Source: Deltaproteobacteria bacterium (lineage in GTDB: Bacteria > Desulfobacterota > Syntrophia > Syntrophales > UBA5619). Taken from it: a stretch of 17,025 nucleotides of DNA. The translations under genes and the position numbers were made by a program. The first letter of the stretch is position 1. The number at the start of each line of letters is the position of its first letter. The notes beneath the pieces were generated by a model, which was not told the DNA's origin, did no database searches, and worked only from the letters and a program-made list of their open reading frames with translations. The DNA lies in contig JAMDBG010000057.1 of assembly GCA_023487865.1 (NCBI GenBank), forward strand, positions 1-17,025, read 5' to 3'. Below, one piece after another: positions 14,318-17,025 of this stretch.

Positions 14318-14503
14318 ATGACGAAAGTATCGGTTGATGATACCTGTATTGCCTGCGGAACCTGTGTGGAAATCTGCCCCGACGTATTTGAGCTTGAGGG
14401 TGATATCGCCTCGGTCAAAAATGGAGCCGACCTGTCTCTGGATGAGAAAATCATCGAGGCAGCGGAGGCATGCCCTGTGGAGTCAATTCATTATGAAAAA
14501 TGA
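14318..14503 (+). CDS. One-cluster [4Fe-4S] ferredoxin
   Basis: The 61-residue protein has CIACGTCVEICP (10-21) and a late Cys52 in ACPVES. Cys10, 13, 16 and 52 would bind one [4Fe-4S] cluster as in Desulfovibrio ferredoxin I. Cys20 remains; the partner Cys42 that makes a disulfide in D. gigas ferredoxin is absent here. It is a cytoplasmic low-potential electron carrier. GGGAGG lies 6 bases before the ATG, and an inverted repeat lies just upstream. An SRPBCC gene follows after 35 bases and is probably co-transcribed. The redox partner is not shown. Confidence 0.93.
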   Translation: MTKVSVDDTCIACGTCVEICPDVFELEGDIASVKNGADLSLDEKIIEAAEACPVESIHYEK

Positions 14504-14538
14504 TGAATGGCTCCCATTGGCAGAAAAGGAGAAGCCAA

Positions 14539-15018
14539 ATGTCGGCAGCAAAAAATGAACTCATCATAACGCGTGTCATTGACGCGCCGCGAGAACTCGT
14601 CTGGCGGGCATGGACAAATCCCGCGTATCTTACGCGCTGGTGGGGACCGAGAAACTTCACGTCGCCTTCCGGCACGATAGATCTTCGCGTCGGCGGAAAG
14701 TATCTCTTCTGTATGCGATCGCCGGAGGGGAAGGATTTCTGGAGTACAGGTATTTATAAGGAGATCGTTCCGTTCGAACGGATCGTCTGCACGGACAGTT
14801 TCGCGGATGAGAAGGGAAACGTCGTTCCGGCTTCCCACTACGGGATGCCCGGAGATGACTGGCCGATGGACTTGCTGGTGACGGTAACGTTTGAAGATGC
14901 CGGCAAGAAGACAAGAATGACCTTGCGTCATGTCGGTATTCCAGCCGGTGAGATGGGAAAAATGGCCGGACAGGGATGGAACGAATCCTTCGACAAACTG
15001 GCAGACAGTCTGAAATAA
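14539..15018 (+). CDS. AHSA1/SRPBCC-family START-like protein
   Basis: The 159-residue protein has the START/Bet v 1-like sequence of the AHSA1 (activator of Hsp90 homologue 1) group: ITRVIDAPRELVWRAWTNP at the N-terminus, then WWGPRNF, GGKYLFCMRSPEG, and a C-terminal helix ending WNESFDKLADSLK. The fold makes a deep ligand-binding cavity; bacterial members rarely have a known ligand. AAGGAG lies 8 bases before ATG 14539. An ATG at 14500, overlapping the ferredoxin stop, would add 13 unconserved-looking residues with no ribosome-binding site. It probably shares an mRNA with the ferredoxin, but no functional link is known. Confidence 0.9.
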   Translation: MSAAKNELIITRVIDAPRELVWRAWTNPAYLTRWWGPRNFTSPSGTIDLRVGGKYLFCMRSPEGKDFWSTGIYKEIVPFERIVCTDSFADEKGNVVPASHYGMPGDDWPMDLLVTVTFEDAGKKTRMTLRHVGIPAGEMGKMAGQGWNESFDKLADSLK

Positions 15019-15025
15019 CCTGGAG

Positions 15026-15051
15026 GGCGCCGGGACCTGCGGTGCGGCGCC
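15026..15051. other. GC-rich hairpin between convergent genes
   Basis: GGCGCCG (15026-15032) and CGGCGCC (15045-15051) pair perfectly around a 12-base loop, 8 bases after the SRPBCC stop and 70 bases beyond the DUF72 stop on the other strand. No T run follows on either side. It may still mark 3' ends or slow polymerase. Confidence 0.45.
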
Positions 15052-15121
15052 GATACCGAAGCGATCGACCACGGCAAGCAGATCAGGGTGCTCCTTGACC
15101 ATCTCCTCTGCTTTGAAATTC

Positions 15122-15823
15122 TTATGAATGCGAGATGTCTCTAAAACGTATCGCCATTTCGGGTCCTTTGGCTTCTTCCTCGTGTTTGAAAAAAACGAAA
15201 GCCCTCTTCCATTTTTGCGCGAGGATCCGCTCTCTCCATTGCAACAGATCGGCCTCCGTGTAATCGGAACGGCGCAGGCGCAGGTACCCCCATGATGCCG
15301 TCGAGAGGATCTCGTTTACCGGATTCTCATTGGTATCCTCGATGCACAGGCAGCATCCCCTTTCCCGGAGGAGATCCAGAATGTCACGGTCGAGCCAGGA
15401 GGGGCTGCGGAACTCGAATGCGCAGGAGATCTTGCCGGGAATCAGCCCGAGAAAATATTTCAGTGCCGGGAGATCCGCATGAAAACTCTTGGGAAACTGA
15501 AAAAGGACCGGTCCCAGTTTCCCCTCCAGAACCGACAGCGTCCCGAAGAAGTACTCGGTCTCATCGTCCACATTTCTCAACCGCTTCAGATGCGTTATGA
15601 CCTGGGGCGCTTTGAGCGCGAAAACAAAATCATCGGGGACCTGTCCCGCCCAGGATTTAAGGACGTTCGCGGTGGGCATATGATGAAAGGTATTATTGAT
15701 CTCTACCACGCCGAGGCGTTCCGAATAGAAACGGAGCATCTCCTTGGGCGAGATCTTCTCGGGATAGAACTTTCCTTGCCATTCTTTGTAGCCATACCCG
15801 CTCGTACCGACATGGATTTTCAT
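15122..15823 (-). CDS. DUF72 (YecE-like) family protein
   Basis: The 233-residue protein matches the DUF72/YecE family from its first residues: MKIHVGTSGYGYKEWQGKFYP, then INNTFHHMPT, FALKAPQVITH, LGPVLFQFPKSF, FEFRSPSW and AFVFFKHEEEAKGP near the end. The family has a TIM-barrel-like fold without a settled biochemical role. The gene is complete and of usual length. Its ATG overlaps the stop of a 6-codon micro-ORF, and AAGGAA inside that micro-ORF can serve as ribosome-binding site. It lies 40 bases downstream of the DNA ligase gene and is probably in one operon with it. Confidence 0.92.
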   Translation of the reverse strand: MKIHVGTSGYGYKEWQGKFYPEKISPKEMLRFYSERLGVVEINNTFHHMPTANVLKSWAGQVPDDFVFALKAPQVITHLKRLRNVDDETEYFFGTLSVLEGKLGPVLFQFPKSFHADLPALKYFLGLIPGKISCAFEFRSPSWLDRDILDLLRERGCCLCIEDTNENPVNEILSTASWGYLRLRRSDYTEADLLQWRERILAQKWKRAFVFFKHEEEAKGPEMAIRFRDISHS

Positions 15824-15840
15824 ATTTTTTGTTCCTTCAT
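15820..15840 (-). CDS. Six-codon micro-ORF (MKEQKI) coupled to DUF72
   Basis: On the - strand an ATG at 15840-15838 reads MKEQKI and ends at TGA 15822-15820, overlapping the DUF72 ATG as ATGA. It has the best ribosome-binding site in the area (AAAGGAG, 5 bases upstream). It could feed ribosomes to DUF72 by termination-reinitiation, or be chance sequence between ligD and DUF72. Confidence 0.35.
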   Translation of the reverse strand: MKEQKI

Positions 15841-15863
15841 GCCCGCTCCTTTAGCGGCAGTCG

Positions 15864-17025
15864 CTATCCGCGCACCACTTCGCGGGCGGCTTTATCCTCG
15901 CGCAGTCGCAGGAAAACCGGCTGCCGCATGAGCCCCTCATCGGTCCAGCCGTGGAAAACCACTTCGCAAACCAGGTCCGGTTTTACCCAAATGACCGGCG
16001 TATTCGTCTTCGGCTCTACCGCAAAGGGGCACTTCTTCCGGATCAGGGGATCCAGTTTCGCGCGGATTTCTCTGATAGACTCAGTAGTGAATCCGCCCCC
16101 GGTATGACCGATGAAAACCAGCTCGGCCCCTTTGAACACGCCCAGGACCAGGGCGCCGAAATGCTTTCTAACCCCCTTGGGTTCCGTGAATCCCGCAATC
16201 ACTCCCTCCTGCGTGAGGTGCGTCTTCACTTTCAGCCATTGCCGGCTCCTCATGCCCATGCGATAAGTACTTTGGGAATGTTTGGCGACGATCCCCTCGA
16301 TGCCCTTTTGTTTGACGACCTTGAAAAACAGGACGCCTTCTTCCCCGATGTCATCGCTGAATTTTATGTTCGGCAGGGACGGGAGGATTTTTTTCAGGAG
16401 TTTCTTCCTCCTGATGAGAGGCAGGTTCGTCAGATCGTGTCCCGCGAAATGGAGGAGATCGAAGACGTAGTAGATTAAATGACCGCGGCCGGTTTTCCGG
16501 TAATCCTGCAGCATCTGGAAATCGGCATGGCCCCGATCATCCACGACGACGATTTCACCGTCCAGAACGGCATCGAATCTGAATTTCTCAAGAGTATCCT
16601 TGATGGGAGCGAACTTTTTGTTGAACGAGATCCTATTTCGGGAATAGAGCGAGACGCTTCCGTCCCGGATTTCGGCAATGGCCCGGTACCCGTCCCATTT
16701 CACCTCGAAGAGCCAATCCGGATGATCGAACGGTTCCTCTGTCGAGGTCGCGAGCATCGGTTTGACGTTGTGCGGCATCGGGGTCACCGGCGCATCAGCC
16801 AAGTCCCTGCCTTCCATCGCCTCCTGAAGTCGAATCCGGTCCATTTTTTTCCGTCGGGAAAATTTCTTCGGATCGGCTTTGGAAACATCCTCCAGGGTCT
16901 TATCGGACAGTACGGAGCGGTTCTCCGTGAGGATGTCCTCTGTGGTCGCATAGCGGTCTTTTTTCTTCAAAAGGAGCCAAGACTTCTCGTCCTTTCTTGT
17001 TTTTACCAGCGCAATTATCCGGACC
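15864..17025 (-). CDS. ligD: LigD-type ATP-dependent DNA ligase (5' partial)
   Basis: The reading frame is open to the right edge, so the N-terminal part lies outside. The visible 386 residues start VRIIALVKTRKDEKSWLLL, which reads like the end of a LigD 3'-phosphoesterase domain (WLLIKxxDxYA). After a charged linker comes a nucleotidyltransferase ligase domain: motif I EVKWDGYR with the adenylated Lys (codon at 16700-16698), YYVFDLLHFAG, EGIVAKH and WLKVK, then an OB-fold domain ending EVVRG. LigD joins ends in bacterial NHEJ with Ku. The protein stops straight after the ligase module, so no polymerase domain follows as in Pseudomonas LigD. A TTG at 16970 could be misread as the start, but the upstream codons are family-like. 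Ku is not in the window. Confidence 0.92.
   Translation of the reverse strand, partial: VRIIALVKTRKDEKSWLLLKKKDRYATTEDILTENRSVLSDKTLEDVSKADPKKFSRRKKMDRIRLQEAMEGRDLADAPVTPMPHNVKPMLATSTEEPFDHPDWLFEVKWDGYRAIAEIRDGSVSLYSRNRISFNKKFAPIKDTLEKFRFDAVLDGEIVVVDDRGHADFQMLQDYRKTGRGHLIYYVFDLLHFAGHDLTNLPLIRRKKLLKKILPSLPNIKFSDDIGEEGVLFFKVVKQKGIEGIVAKHSQSTYRMGMRSRQWLKVKTHLTQEGVIAGFTEPKGVRKHFGALVLGVFKGAELVFIGHTGGGFTTESIREIRAKLDPLIRKKCPFAVEPKTNTPVIWVKPDLVCEVVFHGWTDEGLMRQPVFLRLREDKAAREVVRG

Noticed and set aside
15026..15051. GC-rich hairpin as an intrinsic terminator
   Set aside because: No T run follows on either strand, so it is listed only as a hairpin.
14491..15102. 203-codon open frame antisense to the SRPBCC gene
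   Set aside because: The body is the shadow of the well-supported SRPBCC gene. Only its first 30 residues, outside that gene, are worth noting and are listed as a possible remnant.

Overview
The window looks like chromosomal DNA of moderately high G+C from a Gram-negative bacterium. The likeliest source is a deltaproteobacterium (Desulfobacterota, Syntrophus-like). This is inferred from gene style: a PilZ protein beside a MinD-like ATPase and a RodZ-type HTH protein, a SPOR protein, a Desulfovibrio-type ferredoxin, a LigD-type ligase and PolX. No rRNA, tRNA, CRISPR array, transposase or phage gene was seen.

Region 1 (1-2997, + strand) is the end of a surface-polysaccharide operon. It holds the tail of an unidentified gene, a PIG-L/LmbE deacetylase, a DegT/DnrJ/EryC1-type PLP sugar aminotransferase and a WecA/MraY-type undecaprenyl-phosphate sugar-1-phosphate transferase. 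The first three are joined by 4-base ATGA overlaps, and a strong intrinsic terminator closes the unit.

Region 2 (about 3044-6536, + strand) is the most intriguing part. A PilZ (c-di-GMP receptor type) gene has its own sigma70 promoter. After a 332-base gap with a second strong promoter and operator-like repeats comes a three-gene unit: a MinD/FlhG-like ATPase, a J-like domain without HPD fused to a RodZ-type HTH, and a single-pass membrane protein with a SPOR domain. The last two lie in the same frame and are separated by one TGA, so together they resemble a RodZ protein split between cytoplasmic and envelope halves. I infer a c-di-GMP-linked envelope or cell-pole positioning system; this is not shown.

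Region 3 (6537-11578) holds a large membrane PAS histidine kinase with a possibly structured leader, a small zinc-ribbon protein, then PolX and a stand-alone CheY-like receiver on the - strand.

Region 4 (11579-14317) holds a promoter-driven membrane-anchored protein of unknown function, convergent with an exported PQQ-type sugar/sorbosone dehydrogenase.

Region 5 (14252-17025) holds a one-cluster ferredoxin preceded by a perfect inverted repeat, an AHSA1/SRPBCC protein, and on the - strand a DUF72 protein downstream of the visible part of a LigD-type ATP-dependent DNA ligase. A 6-codon micro-ORF sits between the ligase and DUF72.

Three promoters share the form TTGACA-N16-GTATNCT, suggesting the housekeeping consensus of this host. 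Start codons were moved from the longest possible start for the WecA-like, PilZ, MinD-like, SPOR, zinc-ribbon, dehydrogenase and SRPBCC genes on ribosome-binding-site or family grounds.
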